A stretch of DNA of 64,000 nt from Kribbella monticola. Lineage in GTDB: Bacteria; Actinomycetota; Actinomycetes; Propionibacteriales; Kribbellaceae. The stretch's first letter is position 1, and each line of letters starts with the position of its first letter. The stretch spans positions 248,001-312,000 of the forward strand of contig NZ_QFXK01000027.1 in NCBI RefSeq assembly GCF_003261635.1, given 5' to 3'. The translations under genes and the position numbers were made by a program. The notes below the pieces were generated by a model. That model saw only the letters and a program-made list of their open reading frames with translations. It did not search any database and was not told where the DNA came from. Shown here in pieces: positions 23,524 through 32,303 of the stretch.

Positions 23524-25367
23524 GCCACGAGCGCTTCCAGCACGCCTTCGCCGTACTTCGCGAGCTTGTTCTCGCCGACGCCGCTGATGGTGCCGAGTTC
23601 GGCGAGGGTGCCGGGGAGTTCGGTGGCGATCTGGCGAAGAGTCGCGTCGTGGAAGATCACGTACGCCGGTACGCCCTGCTCCTTGGCGGTCGCGGCGCGC
23701 CAGTTGCGGAGGCGTTCGAAGACCTCGACCGCCTCGGGTGCCAGATCGGCGACGGCCGTCTTCTTCTTGCTCGCCGAGGACGAGCGCGAGGAACGGCCGA
23801 CCCGCTCCGGCTCGCGGCGCATCATCACCTCGCGGCGTCGGCCGAGCACCTCGGCGCTGTCGTCGGTGAGCAGCAGCGTGCCGTAATCACCTTCGACCGT
23901 GAGCAGGCGCTGGGCGAGCAGTTGGCGGATGACGCCACGCCACTCGGTGTCTTTCAGTTCGGTGCCGATACCGAAGACGGTCAGCTCGTCGTGGCGGAAC
24001 TGCTTCACCTTCTCGGTGGGTTTGCCGAGCAGGATGTCGATCACCTGGCCGGCGCCGAACTTCTGGTTCCGCTCGTGCTGCAACCGATAGACGGTCGACA
24101 GCAGCTTCTGCGCCGGGATCGTGCCGTCCCACGACTCCGGCGGGGTCAGACAGGTGTCGCAGTTGCCGCACGCCTCGCCCGTCTGGCCGAAGTACGCGAG
24201 AAGCTGCATGCGACGGCACTGCACGGTCTCGCAGAGCGCGAGCATCGCGTCGAGATGCGTGCCGAGCCGCCGTCGGTGGGCCGCATCGCCTTCGGAGGTG
24301 TCGATCATCTTGCGTTGCTGGACGACGTCCTGCAGTCCGTACGCCAGCCAGGCCGTCGACGGCAGCCCGTCGCGACCGGCGCGACCGGTCTCCTGGTAGT
24401 AGCCCTCGACCGACTTGGGCAGATCCAGGTGCGCGACGAAACGCACGTCGGGCTTGTCGATCCCCATCCCGAAGGCGATCGTCGCGACCACGACCAGACC
24501 GTCCTCGCGGAGGAAGCGGGACTGGTTCTTCGCGCGCGTGCGGCTGTCGAGACCCGCGTGGTACGGAACGGCTTCGATGCCGTTCTGGGTCAGGAAGGTC
24601 GCTGTCTTCTCCACGCTGTTGCGGGACAGGCAGTAGACGATGCCCGCGTCGCCCGCGTGCTCGGTGCGGAGCAGGTCGAGCAACTGCCGCTGCGGGTTGT
24701 CCTTCGGCACGATCCGGTACTGGATGTTGGGCCGGTCGAAGCTGGCGACGAAGTGCTTGGCCTCGGTCAGGTTCAGCCGGGTGGCGATCTCGCGGTGGGT
24801 CGCCTCCGTCGCGGTGGCCGTGAGCGCGATCCGCGGTACGTCGGGCCAGCGCTCGTGCAACTGCGACAGCATCAGGTAGTCGGGCCGGAAGTCGTGCCCC
24901 CATTGGGAGACACAGTGGGCCTCGTCGATCGCGAACAGCGAGATCTTGCCCTGGTCGAGCAGCCGCGTGGTCGCCTCGACCCGGAGCCGCTCGGGCGCCA
25001 GGTAGAGCAGGTCGAGTTCGCCGGACAGGAAGGCCCGCTCGACCTCGCGCCGCTGGTCGAAATCCTGGGTGGAGTTGAGGAATCCGGCTCGCACGCCGAG
25101 CGCGGTCAACGCGTCGACCTGGTCCTGCATCAGCGCGATCAGCGGCGAGATCACCACTCCCACGCCGGACCGGACCAACGCCGGGATCTGGTAGCACAGC
25201 GACTTTCCGCCACCGGTCGGCATCAGGACGAGCGCGTCACCGCCGGCGACGACGGTGTCGATGATCTCCTGCTGCTGGCCACGAAACGAGTCGTACCCGA
25301 AGACGCGGTGCAGGACCTGCGCAGCCTCGCTCGCAGGATCGTCTTCCGGAAACTCAGCAGCAGCCAC
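23520..25367 (-). CDS. recQ: ATP-dependent DNA helicase RecQ
   Basis: A 615-residue 3'-5' DNA helicase of recombination and fork repair, close to the usual length of about 610. Helicase motifs: [17 protein letters not shown], Walker [22 protein letters not shown] in [20 protein letters not shown], and motif VI in [12 protein letters not shown]. The RecQ zinc region has [20 protein letters not shown] followed by DTC. A winged-helix RQC domain and a C-terminal HRDC domain (about 540-615, [20 protein letters not shown]) complete it. The GTG at 25367 has a TAGGAT box six bases upstream. Confidence 0.96.
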   Translation of the reverse strand: MAAAEFPEDDPASEAAQVLHRVFGYDSFRGQQQEIIDTVVAGGDALVLMPTGGGKSLCYQIPALVRSGVGVVISPLIALMQDQVDALTALGVRAGFLNSTQDFDQRREVERAFLSGELDLLYLAPERLRVEATTRLLDQGKISLFAIDEAHCVSQWGHDFRPDYLMLSQLHERWPDVPRIALTATATEATHREIATRLNLTEAKHFVASFDRPNIQYRIVPKDNPQRQLLDLLRTEHAGDAGIVYCLSRNSVEKTATFLTQNGIEAVPYHAGLDSRTRAKNQSRFLREDGLVVVATIAFGMGIDKPDVRFVAHLDLPKSVEGYYQETGRAGRDGLPSTAWLAYGLQDVVQQRKMIDTSEGDAAHRRRLGTHLDAMLALCETVQCRRMQLLAYFGQTGEACGNCDTCLTPPESWDGTIPAQKLLSTVYRLQHERNQKFGAGQVIDILLGKPTEKVKQFRHDELTVFGIGTELKDTEWRGVIRQLLAQRLLTVEGDYGTLLLTDDSAEVLGRRREVMMRREPERVGRSSRSSSASKKKTAVADLAPEAVEVFERLRNWRAATAKEQGVPAYVIFHDATLRQIATELPGTLAELGTISGVGENKLAKYGEGVLEALVA

Positions 25368-25373
25368 CCGGCA

Positions 25374-25379
25374 ATCCTA
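25374..25379 (-). promoter_or_regulatory. Leaderless -10 box (TAGGAT) for recQ
   Basis: On the minus strand TAGGAT is followed by TGCCGG and then the GTG start at 25367, with no Shine-Dalgarno. Six-base spacing as at other leaderless genes here. Confidence 0.55.
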
Positions 25380-25454
25380 CGGAAATCACCACCACACCGT
25401 TCGACCCCTGTGGACAACTCGCCGTTATAGGTTTCCGGCACTCCACAGATATCC

Positions 25455-26288
25455 CTAGCGTGCGGCCGGGGCGGGCTCCGGGGCTTGGACGATAGGAAGC
25501 TCTTCGGTCATCCACTGGCGGGGAGAGCAGCCGGCGAGGGAGTGCCATTCGCGGGTGAGATGCGCCTGGTCGGCGTACCCGAGATCTGCCGCGAGGTCTG
25601 CCAGCCGGGTCATTGGACGGCGCTTCAAGATCGAGACCGCCTGCTCGAACCGCAGTACCCGCGCCGCGACCTTCGGCGACAAGCCGTACTCCGCGCGGAA
25701 CCGCTCGCTCAGGTGCCGTCGGCTCCACCCGACCTCCCGCGCCAACTCCTGTACGCCGACGCCGCCGGCCGTCTCGCGCAACCGCTGCCAGGCCCAGCTG
25801 AGCTCAGCGCGCGGCTCGGGCGCCGGCTCGTCGCGCCACGCCTCGAGGAACAGCTGCTCCAGGATGTCGAACCGCTGCTCCCAGTCAGACGTCTCGCGAA
25901 GGCGATCGCTGAGTTCGACCGCCGTGTGACCAACCAACTCGTCAAGGTCGACTGTAGTCGCGGCAAGCTCGCCGGCCGGCACACCGAACAGCGCACGACA
26001 ACCGACCGGGGTCAGCGCGAGCTGGAGCCCGGAGCGATTAGGCGAACCACCGATCCGCACAGCCGTGGAATGCAGCCCGCTCGCCAACGTGCTGAACTTC
26101 TCCACCGGCTCATCGGCGACAGCCAGCCCCAACGGCTCGTCCAGCGTGATGACGACCGTCAGGTACTGCGACGGCAACCCACGATGGAGGTCAGGCGGCT
26201 CGCCGCCGTACGCGTACCCGATGAGATCCCCGAGGTACGACCGCAACGCAGGGTGCACCCGCCGCTCGTGATGCTCGAACCCCACCAT
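25455..26288 (-). CDS. AraC family transcriptional regulator
   Basis: A 277-residue regulator. Residues 1-150 are a sensor domain of unknown ligand (LRSYLGDLIGYAYGGEPPDL, VVITLDEPLGLAV). Residues about 165-265 carry the two helix-turn-helix motifs of AraC/XylS proteins: VGVQELAREVGWSRRHLSER and LADLAADLGYADQAHLTREW, then HSLAGCSPRQW. Its -10 box overlaps the stop codon of the neighbouring toxin gene. The target is unknown. Confidence 0.9.
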   Translation of the reverse strand: MVGFEHHERRVHPALRSYLGDLIGYAYGGEPPDLHRGLPSQYLTVVITLDEPLGLAVADEPVEKFSTLASGLHSTAVRIGGSPNRSGLQLALTPVGCRALFGVPAGELAATTVDLDELVGHTAVELSDRLRETSDWEQRFDILEQLFLEAWRDEPAPEPRAELSWAWQRLRETAGGVGVQELAREVGWSRRHLSERFRAEYGLSPKVAARVLRFEQAVSILKRRPMTRLADLAADLGYADQAHLTREWHSLAGCSPRQWMTEELPIVQAPEPAPAAR

Positions 26289-26294
26289 TTGCCC

Positions 26295-26300
26295 AGGCTA
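26295..26300 (-). promoter_or_regulatory. Leaderless -10 box (TAGCCT) for the AraC gene
   Basis: TAGCCT, six bases (GGGCAA), then ATG at 26288 on the minus strand. The box overlaps the toxin stop codon at 26298-26300. Confidence 0.55.
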
Positions 26301-26603
26301 GAAGGCCTCCAGGTCGAAGGCGAGGGTGATTGCCTCGGTCAGGGCTGGTTCCTGGTCGGGGAAGAGGTAGCCGATCAGGCGGCCCAGTTGGAGCTTGGGG
26401 ATGGTTTGGATGTTGTCGCAGCTGATGGCGCTGGGATGGTCGAGACCGTTGCGGGTGCCGACCAGGACCTCGGTGGACAGGCCGCGGATGGTGCTGGTGA
26501 TGGGGGCGACGGTGACGTTGGTGAGGCGCGGGCGGATCAGCTCGCGGGTGAGCACGACCACCGGCCTCGGCTTGTCCAGCCGGGCGATGTGGATCGGGCG
26601 CAT
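26298..26603 (-). CDS. MazF/PemK-type endoribonuclease toxin
   Basis: A 101-residue protein with the MazF SH3-like barrel: RPVVVLTRELIRPRLTNVTV, then APITSTIRGLSTEVLVG with the catalytic Arg/Thr region, NGLDHPSAISCDNIQTIPK, and LGRLIGYL. MazF toxins cleave single-stranded mRNA, and the paired antitoxin blocks the active site. It lies directly downstream of its antitoxin (TGA and ATG adjacent), so the two are co-translated. The cut-site sequence cannot be predicted here. Confidence 0.9.
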   Translation of the reverse strand: MRPIHIARLDKPRPVVVLTRELIRPRLTNVTVAPITSTIRGLSTEVLVGTRNGLDHPSAISCDNIQTIPKLQLGRLIGYLFPDQEPALTEAITLAFDLEAF

Positions 26604-26840
26604 TCAGTCGAGGTCGGACAAGACGGTCCCGGCGGCGGCGTCGGCCAGTCCGTCGAGGTCCGGGTAGTCGCCGTGCTCGGTGAGGATGGCGAGATCGCGT
26701 GCGGCCAGCTCCCGGCGGCGCTCGCGCTCCATCGCCCGGGCGACGACCGACGCCCGGCTGGCTGCTTTGTTGTCGCCGACCAACTGGTCCATGAAGTCGA
26801 CCAGCTCGTCCGGCAACCGCACGGTGATCTGCTTACTCAT
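26604..26840 (-). CDS. Ribbon-helix-helix (MazE-type) antitoxin
   Basis: A 78-residue antitoxin. MSKQITVRLPDELVDFMDQL is a ribbon-helix-helix DNA-binding start, followed by ASRASVVARAMERERRR. The acidic C-terminal tail (DYPDLDGLADAAAGTVLSDL) should wrap the toxin. It precedes the toxin gene, as is usual, and probably autoregulates the operon from the TATGGT box just upstream. Confidence 0.9.
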   Translation of the reverse strand: MSKQITVRLPDELVDFMDQLVGDNKAASRASVVARAMERERRRELAARDLAILTEHGDYPDLDGLADAAAGTVLSDLD

Positions 26841-26846
26841 ACCAGA

Positions 26847-26852
26847 ACCATA
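26847..26852 (-). promoter_or_regulatory. Leaderless -10 box (TATGGT) for the toxin-antitoxin operon
   Basis: TATGGT, six bases, then ATG at 26840 on the minus strand; no Shine-Dalgarno. The imperfect repeat ATAGTGGTATGGTTCTGGTA around it may bind the antitoxin. Confidence 0.5.
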
Positions 26853-26864
26853 CCACTATGGGAT

Positions 26865-27728
26865 TCAGCCTGAAGTCTGCGTCGAGCAGAGCTCCCAGAG
26901 CCGCGCGGCGGCGGCAGTGTCCTGAGCGGCCGGCGAAGGGTCTGCGCGGTGGTTTCGCGTGTAGTAGAGGCCCGACTCGGTCGCGACTTCGGGGGAGGTG
27001 GCCAGCCAGACGAGGGTCTCGGCGCCTTGGTCGGGTGTCCGGGCGAACGGCTTGGCCATCGCCATCATCGCCCGCATCAGCAGGCCGTTGTTGGTGTTGA
27101 AGCCGGTCGCGACGAAGCCCGGCTCGAAGGAGTAGCTGTGCACGGCCGGGAAGCGGCGGGCGAGTTCGGCGGACAGCATGATCAGGGCCAGCTTGGATTC
27201 GCCGTACCGACGCAGGGCGCCGCCGGTGAGCTTCGCGGTGCGGCTGTAGTACTGCGAACCGTCGATGTGGTCGAAGTCGACGGCCTTGACTTTCGTGTGC
27301 TCGTCGGAGGCCGTGAAGACCACCCGGGCGCCGGGGGCGAGGTGGTCGGTGAGTCGCGTGGTGATGAGGAACGGCGCGAGCACGTTGAGCGCCCAGGTGA
27401 GTTCGATGCCGTCGGGGGAGAGTTGGTGGCTGCCGTACATCGCGCCGGCGTTGTTGACCAGTACGTCGATGGGCGGCGCTTGGACCGCCACGTCCTCGAT
27501 GAGGGTCCGGACCGACGCCTGGGAGGTCAGCTCGGCCTGGAAGATGTCGGCCACCTCGCCGCCCGCCGCGCGGATCTCGGCCGCGGCGGACTTGGCCTTC
27601 GCCACGTTGCGGGCGACGAGACCGAATCGGGCACCGCGAGCGCCCAGCGCCTTCGCGGCCGCGAGACCGATCCCGTTGGTCCCGCCGGTGATGAGTACGT
27701 ACTTGTCCCGCAGTTCCACAATCCCCAC
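26865..27728 (-). CDS. Short-chain dehydrogenase/reductase (retinol dehydrogenase-like)
   Basis: A 287-residue NAD(P)-dependent oxidoreductase with a Rossmann fold. Cofactor motif YVLITGGTNGIGLAAAKALG (TGxxxGxG), NNAG in DVLVNNAGAMYG, catalytic Ser in VVFTASDEHTK and YxxxK in RRYGESKLALI. The architecture matches retinol dehydrogenase/WW-domain oxidoreductase-like SDRs. Substrate unknown. The GTG at 27728 has a GGAAGGG Shine-Dalgarno; a second GTG nine bases later is possible. A TACTGT box lies upstream. Confidence 0.88.
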   Translation of the reverse strand: MGIVELRDKYVLITGGTNGIGLAAAKALGARGARFGLVARNVAKAKSAAAEIRAAGGEVADIFQAELTSQASVRTLIEDVAVQAPPIDVLVNNAGAMYGSHQLSPDGIELTWALNVLAPFLITTRLTDHLAPGARVVFTASDEHTKVKAVDFDHIDGSQYYSRTAKLTGGALRRYGESKLALIMLSAELARRFPAVHSYSFEPGFVATGFNTNNGLLMRAMMAMAKPFARTPDQGAETLVWLATSPEVATESGLYYTRNHRADPSPAAQDTAAAARLWELCSTQTSG

Positions 27729-27778
27729 CCCAATCCCTTCCACCTGACAGTACGGCGGTGGGGTGCCATCGGAGACCG

Positions 27779-28447
27779 TTAGTTGGGGGCCATGTCCGAC
27801 CAGCTGAGGTCTACTGCGGGGAGGGACGGGAGGGCTTTGATCGCGGCCATTTCGGTGTCGAGGAGGCCGACGAGGTGGGCCAGGCGGGTGGTGGTGTCGA
27901 CGGCTTCGAGGAGTTTCTGGCGGTCCGGGGTCATCAGGGTCATCGCGGCCGACATCAGGTACGACAGGGTGCTCGGGTCGTCGGGGAGGGAGCCGATGTG
28001 CAGGCCGGGCTGGCTGATCTCGGTGACGGCGGCGGCGTACCGGTGGAAGCGCTGCACCGCGACGTTCGCCGTACCGAGCGGATCGTCGCCCGGGTCCTCG
28101 GCGAGCCATTCGACGTCGGCGATCAGGTAGTCGCCCTCGGTGTCCAGTTCGGCGACCTTGAAGCGGCGGTTGCCGGTCAGCGTGATCTCGACCGGGCCGT
28201 CGTCGGCGGCGTCGAGGGCGATCTCGGAGATGGTCGCGGCGCAGCCCGTGCCGTAGAGCGACCGGAACACCCGGTCGCCGAGCTCGTAGCCGTCCCGTAC
28301 GGCGACCGCGCCGCAGACGAGTTCGCCGCCGTTCTCGACCAGGTCACGGATCACCGCGCGGCCCTGGACGTCGGTCACGGGGATGGGAAGCACCAGCCCG
28401 GGAAAGATCACCGTGTCGACGGTGAGGAGGGGCAGGCGGGAATCCAT
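27779..28447 (-). CDS. LON substrate-binding domain protein
   Basis: A 222-residue stand-alone Lon N-terminal (PUA-like) domain protein without ATPase or protease parts. LPLLTVDTVIFPGLVLPIPV is the canonical start, and ALDAADDGPVEITLTGNRRF and KVAELDTEGDYLIADVEWL the typical core. A C-terminal helical bundle (STLSYLMSAAMTLMTPDRQK) follows. Such proteins are common in actinobacteria next to hisD; their role is unknown, perhaps substrate recognition. Divergent from hisD, with both promoters in the 91-bp gap. Confidence 0.9.
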   Translation of the reverse strand: MDSRLPLLTVDTVIFPGLVLPIPVTDVQGRAVIRDLVENGGELVCGAVAVRDGYELGDRVFRSLYGTGCAATISEIALDAADDGPVEITLTGNRRFKVAELDTEGDYLIADVEWLAEDPGDDPLGTANVAVQRFHRYAAAVTEISQPGLHIGSLPDDPSTLSYLMSAAMTLMTPDRQKLLEAVDTTTRLAHLVGLLDTEMAAIKALPSLPAVDLSWSDMAPN

Positions 28448-28453
28448 ACGGCG

Positions 28454-28459
28454 AGCCTA
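28454..28459 (-). promoter_or_regulatory. Leaderless -10 box (TAGGCT) for the LON-domain gene
   Basis: TAGGCT, six bases, then ATG at 28447 on the minus strand. Confidence 0.6.
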
Positions 28460-28525
28460 GTGCCAACCATCGACGACCGTGGTCCGCGCTGTAGACGGCG
28501 CGCGGGGGAGCGCGGAGCCGACCAC

Positions 28526-28531
28526 TAGACT
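28526..28531 (+). promoter_or_regulatory. Leaderless -10 box (TAGACT) for the his operon
   Basis: TAGACT lies seven bases before the hisD ATG at 28539, without a Shine-Dalgarno. No His-codon leader peptide or T-box was seen upstream. Confidence 0.6.
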
Positions 28532-28538
28532 GGCGAGC

Positions 28539-29870
28539 ATGATTCGCCGCGTCGACCTGCGGGGCCGAGTGGCAGCCGGAGAGGTTCTCGACCTCCAAGC
28601 CCTGGTCCCCCGAGCCGTTTTCGACGTCGAGGCCGCCCTCGACGTCGTCCGACCGATCTGCCTGGACGTCCGTCATCGGGGCCTGGAGGCGATCAGGGAG
28701 TACGGCGAGAAGTTCGACCATGTGGCTGTGGCGGACCTGCGGGTCCCCGCCGAGGCGCTGAAGACTGCGCTGGAGGAGCTCGACCCGTCGGTGCGGTCCG
28801 CGTTCGAGGAGTCGATCCGCCGCGTCCGCGAAGTGAGCGAGGACGAGCGTGGTGCCGATGTCGCTTCCGAGCCGGCACCCGGCGGCCGCGTCACCCAGCG
28901 GCTGGTGCCGGTGCAGCGCGTCGGGCTCTACGTGCCGGGCGGCCGGGCGCCGCTGGCGTCGAGCGTCGTGATGAACGTCGTACCGGCTCAGGTTGCCGGG
29001 GTGCAGTCGCTTGCTGTCGCCTCGCCGCCGCAGAAGGACTTCGGAGGTCTGCCGCACCCGACGGTGCTCGCGGTCTGCGCGATGCTCGGGATCGAAGAGG
29101 TGTACGCGATGGGCGGCGCTCAGGCGATCGCCGGGTTCGCGTACGGCTTCGAGGGTTGCCGCAAGGTCAACCTGATCACCGGGCCGGGCAACATCTACGT
29201 GGTCGCGGCCAAGCGGTTCCTGCAGAGCGAAGTCGGCATCGATTCCGAGGCCGGCCCGACCGAGATCGCCGTACTTGCTGACGACACTGCCGACGCCGCG
29301 CACGTCGCGGCCGACCTGATCAGCCAGGCCGAGCACGACCCGATGGCTGCGAGCGTGCTGGTGACGCCGAGCGAGGCGCTGGCCGCGGCTGTTGAAGCCG
29401 AGTTGCCGAAGCAGGTCGCGAAGACCAAGCACCGGGAGCGGGTCGAGGAAGCGCTCGGTGGGCAGCAGTCGGCCGTAGTACTGGTCGATGATCTCGATCA
29501 GGGGACGGCTGTGGTGGACGCGTATGCCGCCGAGCACCTGGAGATCCAGACGGCCGACGCCGAGGAGCGGGCCGCGCAGATCAACAACGCGGGCGCGATC
29601 TTCGTCGGTGGTTGGTCGCCGGTCTCACTGGGCGACTACTGCGCGGGGTCGAACCACGTGCTGCCCACGGCCGGTTGCGCATGCCACTCGTCGGGCCTTT
29701 CTGTCCGTAGCTTCCTGAAGGCTGTCCACGTGATCAACTACAGCCAACAGGCGCTGGCCGATGTCGCCCAGCACGTCGTCAACCTCGCGCACGCCGAGGA
29801 CCTGCCGGGTCACGCCGCGGCCGTCACGGCTCGCTTCCCCGACACAGCTACGGAGTCCGTCGATGGCTGA
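28539..29870 (+). CDS. hisD: Histidinol dehydrogenase
   Basis: A 443-residue zinc enzyme that oxidises histidinol to histidine in two NAD-dependent steps. Signatures: [20 protein letters not shown], then [33 protein letters not shown], and [20 protein letters not shown] followed by [10 protein letters not shown]. The zinc-ligand region is [19 protein letters not shown]. Length is normal. The ATG at 28539 fits the leaderless promoter; an in-frame ATG 60 bases earlier lies upstream of the -10 box. First gene of hisD-C-B-H. Confidence 0.97.
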   Translation: MIRRVDLRGRVAAGEVLDLQALVPRAVFDVEAALDVVRPICLDVRHRGLEAIREYGEKFDHVAVADLRVPAEALKTALEELDPSVRSAFEESIRRVREVSEDERGADVASEPAPGGRVTQRLVPVQRVGLYVPGGRAPLASSVVMNVVPAQVAGVQSLAVASPPQKDFGGLPHPTVLAVCAMLGIEEVYAMGGAQAIAGFAYGFEGCRKVNLITGPGNIYVVAAKRFLQSEVGIDSEAGPTEIAVLADDTADAAHVAADLISQAEHDPMAASVLVTPSEALAAAVEAELPKQVAKTKHRERVEEALGGQQSAVVLVDDLDQGTAVVDAYAAEHLEIQTADAEERAAQINNAGAIFVGGWSPVSLGDYCAGSNHVLPTAGCACHSSGLSVRSFLKAVHVINYSQQALADVAQHVVNLAHAEDLPGHAAAVTARFPDTATESVDG

Positions 29871-30981
29871 CTTCGACGGACTGCCGATCCGCGACGAGCT
29901 GAAGAGCTTCGAGCCGTACGGCGCACCGCAGCTCGACGTACCGGTCCTGCTCAACGTCAACGAGAACCCGTATCCGCCGAGCGAGGCGACCGTCGCCGAC
30001 ATCACCGCGTCGGTGGCCGAGGCGGCACGCGGGCTGAACCGCTACCCGGATCGCGAGTTCCTCGACCTCCGGGCCGACCTCGCGGCGTACCTGGGCCGTG
30101 AGTCGGGTGCGCACCTGGTCGCCGAGCAGGTCTGGGCGGCCAACGGCTCCAACGAGGTGATGCTGCACCTCCTGCAGGCATTCGGAGGACCAGGCCGTAC
30201 TGCGTTGTCGTTCGCCCCCACCTACTCGATGTATCCCGAGTACGCGCGCGACACGAACACCGGCTGGGTCGTCGGACGCCGGTCGCACGACTTCACCCTC
30301 GACCCGAGCAAAGCGCTCGCGGCGATCTCGCGACACCGGCCGTCCGTCGTACTGCTTGCCTCTCCCAACAATCCGACCGGTACTGCGTTGCCGATCGACC
30401 TGGTGGAGGCGGTTGCCGCCCGCACCAAGGCGATCGGGGCGGTGCTGGTGGTGGACGAGGCCTATGCGGAGTTCCGCCGAGCCGGTACGCCGAGCGCGGT
30501 CACCTTGCTGCCGGCGTACAGCAATCTCGCGGTGGCTCGGACCATGTCGAAGGCTTTCGCGCTCGCCGGTGGACGCGTCGGTTACCTTGCCGCGAGCAAG
30601 CAACTGGTGGACGCGCTGCGGATCGTGCGGTTGCCATATCACTTGTCCGCGGTGACCCAGGCGGTCGCGCGGGCGGCGCTGCGGCACTCGGACGAGTTGC
30701 TCAGCCGGGTCGACCAGCTCCGGGTGGAGCGGGACGAGACCGTGGAATGGCTGCGTGCACAGGGTTTGCGCGCGGTCGACTCCGATGCGAACTTCGTGTT
30801 GTTCGGCACCTTCGCCGACCGGCACGCGGTCTGGCAGTCGCTGCTCGACGACGGTGTGCTGATCCGCGAGACCGGACCGGACGGCTGGCTGCGGGTGTCG
30901 ATCGGCACCGGCGCCGAGATGGCAGCGTTCCGCGCGTCGCTGGAGAAGGTGCTCAAGACAGAGGTAGGAAGAACGCTATGA
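29863..30981 (+). CDS. hisC: Histidinol-phosphate aminotransferase
   Basis: A 372-residue PLP-dependent class II aminotransferase that converts imidazole-acetol phosphate to histidinol phosphate. [53 protein letters not shown] and [13 protein letters not shown] are typical; the PLP lysine is K230 in [14 protein letters not shown]. The start overlaps hisD by eight bases and the stop overlaps hisB as ATGA. Confidence 0.96.
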   Translation: MADFDGLPIRDELKSFEPYGAPQLDVPVLLNVNENPYPPSEATVADITASVAEAARGLNRYPDREFLDLRADLAAYLGRESGAHLVAEQVWAANGSNEVMLHLLQAFGGPGRTALSFAPTYSMYPEYARDTNTGWVVGRRSHDFTLDPSKALAAISRHRPSVVLLASPNNPTGTALPIDLVEAVAARTKAIGAVLVVDEAYAEFRRAGTPSAVTLLPAYSNLAVARTMSKAFALAGGRVGYLAASKQLVDALRIVRLPYHLSAVTQAVARAALRHSDELLSRVDQLRVERDETVEWLRAQGLRAVDSDANFVLFGTFADRHAVWQSLLDDGVLIRETGPDGWLRVSIGTGAEMAAFRASLEKVLKTEVGRTL

Positions 30982-31577
30982 CGAGGACTGCCCGGATCGA
31001 TCGGGAGACCAGCGAGTCGAAGGTGCTGATCGAGCTCGACCTGGACGGCACCGGCCGCGCCGAGATCAGTACCGGCGTCGGTTTCTACGACCACATGCTC
31101 AACGCGCTGGCCAAGCACGCGCTGCTCGACCTGCACGTGAACACCGTCGGCGACCTCGAGATCGACGCGCACCACACCGTCGAGGACACCGCGATCGGCC
31201 TCGGCCAGGCGCTTCGCGAAGCTCTGGGTGACAAGCGCGGCATCCGCCGCTTCGGTGACGCGACCGTGCCGCTGGACGAGGCGCTCGTGCACTGCACGGT
31301 CGACCTGTCCGGCCGCCCGTACTGCGTGCACACTGGCGAGCCCGACGGCCAGGTGTACGCGATCATCGGCGGTGACTACGCGGGTTCGCTGACCCAGCAC
31401 GTCTTCGAGACACTCGCCTTCAACGCCGCGATCTGCATCCACATCCGGGTGCTGTCCGGCCGGGATCCGCACCACATCGTCGAGGCCCAGTTCAAGGCCT
31501 TCGCGCGGGCGCTCCGCGACGCGGCCGAGCTGGACCCACGCCAGCCCGGCATCCCGTCGACGAAGGGCGCTCTGTGA
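30978..31577 (+). CDS. hisB: Imidazoleglycerol-phosphate dehydratase
   Basis: A 199-residue monofunctional manganese enzyme that dehydrates imidazole glycerol phosphate. Metal-binding motifs are [20 protein letters not shown] and [37 protein letters not shown] is also family-specific. No phosphatase domain is fused, unlike the enterobacterial enzyme. Start overlaps hisC (ATGA), stop overlaps hisH (GTGA). Confidence 0.97.
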   Translation: MTRTARIDRETSESKVLIELDLDGTGRAEISTGVGFYDHMLNALAKHALLDLHVNTVGDLEIDAHHTVEDTAIGLGQALREALGDKRGIRRFGDATVPLDEALVHCTVDLSGRPYCVHTGEPDGQVYAIIGGDYAGSLTQHVFETLAFNAAICIHIRVLSGRDPHHIVEAQFKAFARALRDAAELDPRQPGIPSTKGAL

Positions 31578-32215
31578 GCCCGAAGGTCGTCCTGCTGGAC
31601 TACGGCTCGGGCAACATCCGCTCGGGCGAGCGCGCCCTGCAACGAGTCGGCGCCGACGTGACGGTGACGTCGTCCTTCGAGGACGCGCTGAACGCGGACG
31701 GCCTGCTCGTACCAGGCGTCGGCGCCTTCGAAGCCTGTATGACGGGACTTCGCTCGGTCCGCGGCGACGTCGTGGTCGACCGCCGGCTCGCCGCCAGCCG
31801 ACCGGTGCTCGGGATCTGCGTGGGCATGCAGATCCTGTTCGCCCGCGGGATCGAGCACGGCGTCGAGACCGAAGGCTGCGACCAGTGGCCCGGCGTCGTC
31901 GAGCGGCTCCAACCTACGGGCGGCGAGCCGGTGCCGCACATGGGCTGGAACACCGTGGACGTGCCCTCGGGAAGCGTGCTCTTCGATGGGATCGAGAAGG
32001 AACGCTTCTACTTCGTCCACTCCTACGGCGTTCGTGAGTGGGAGCTCAAGGACACCCGCGCCTCGGTGGCGCCGGCGGTCACCTGGACGACGTACGGCGG
32101 TGATCGTTTCGTCGCCGCGGTCGAGAACGGCCCGCTGACCGCCACCCAGTTCCACCCGGAGAAGTCCGGCGACGCCGGCGCGGAACTGCTGGCCAACTGG
32201 GTGCGCTCGCTGTAA
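31574..32215 (+). CDS. hisH: Imidazole glycerol phosphate synthase, glutamine amidotransferase subunit
   Basis: A 213-residue class I glutaminase that feeds ammonia to HisF. The catalytic Cys is C82 in [42 protein letters not shown] and the His/Glu pair in [13 protein letters not shown] are present. In most actinobacteria priA (hisA) and hisF follow immediately; here they do not, and a phosphatase gene comes next, so HisF must come from elsewhere on the chromosome. Confidence 0.96.
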   Translation: MSPKVVLLDYGSGNIRSGERALQRVGADVTVTSSFEDALNADGLLVPGVGAFEACMTGLRSVRGDVVVDRRLAASRPVLGICVGMQILFARGIEHGVETEGCDQWPGVVERLQPTGGEPVPHMGWNTVDVPSGSVLFDGIEKERFYFVHSYGVREWELKDTRASVAPAVTWTTYGGDRFVAAVENGPLTATQFHPEKSGDAGAELLANWVRSL

Positions 32216-32239
32216 GAACCTGACACGCGCTCTGTTGCT

Positions 32240-32272
32240 GTTCGGTTGTTGTTTACCGTACGTTCACTGGCG
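32240..32272 (+). promoter_or_regulatory. PHO-box-like direct repeats upstream of the phosphatase gene
   Basis: Three units with an exact 11-bp period: GTTCGGT (32240), GTTTACC (32251) and GTTCACT (32262). This resembles the GTTCACC direct-repeat units bound by actinobacterial PhoP. The position, 32 bases before the GTG start, supports phosphate-starvation control of the PhoX-like gene. Confidence 0.65.
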
Positions 32273-32303
32273 ACCACTGTTTGTGCTGACAAGGAGACCG
32301 CCC

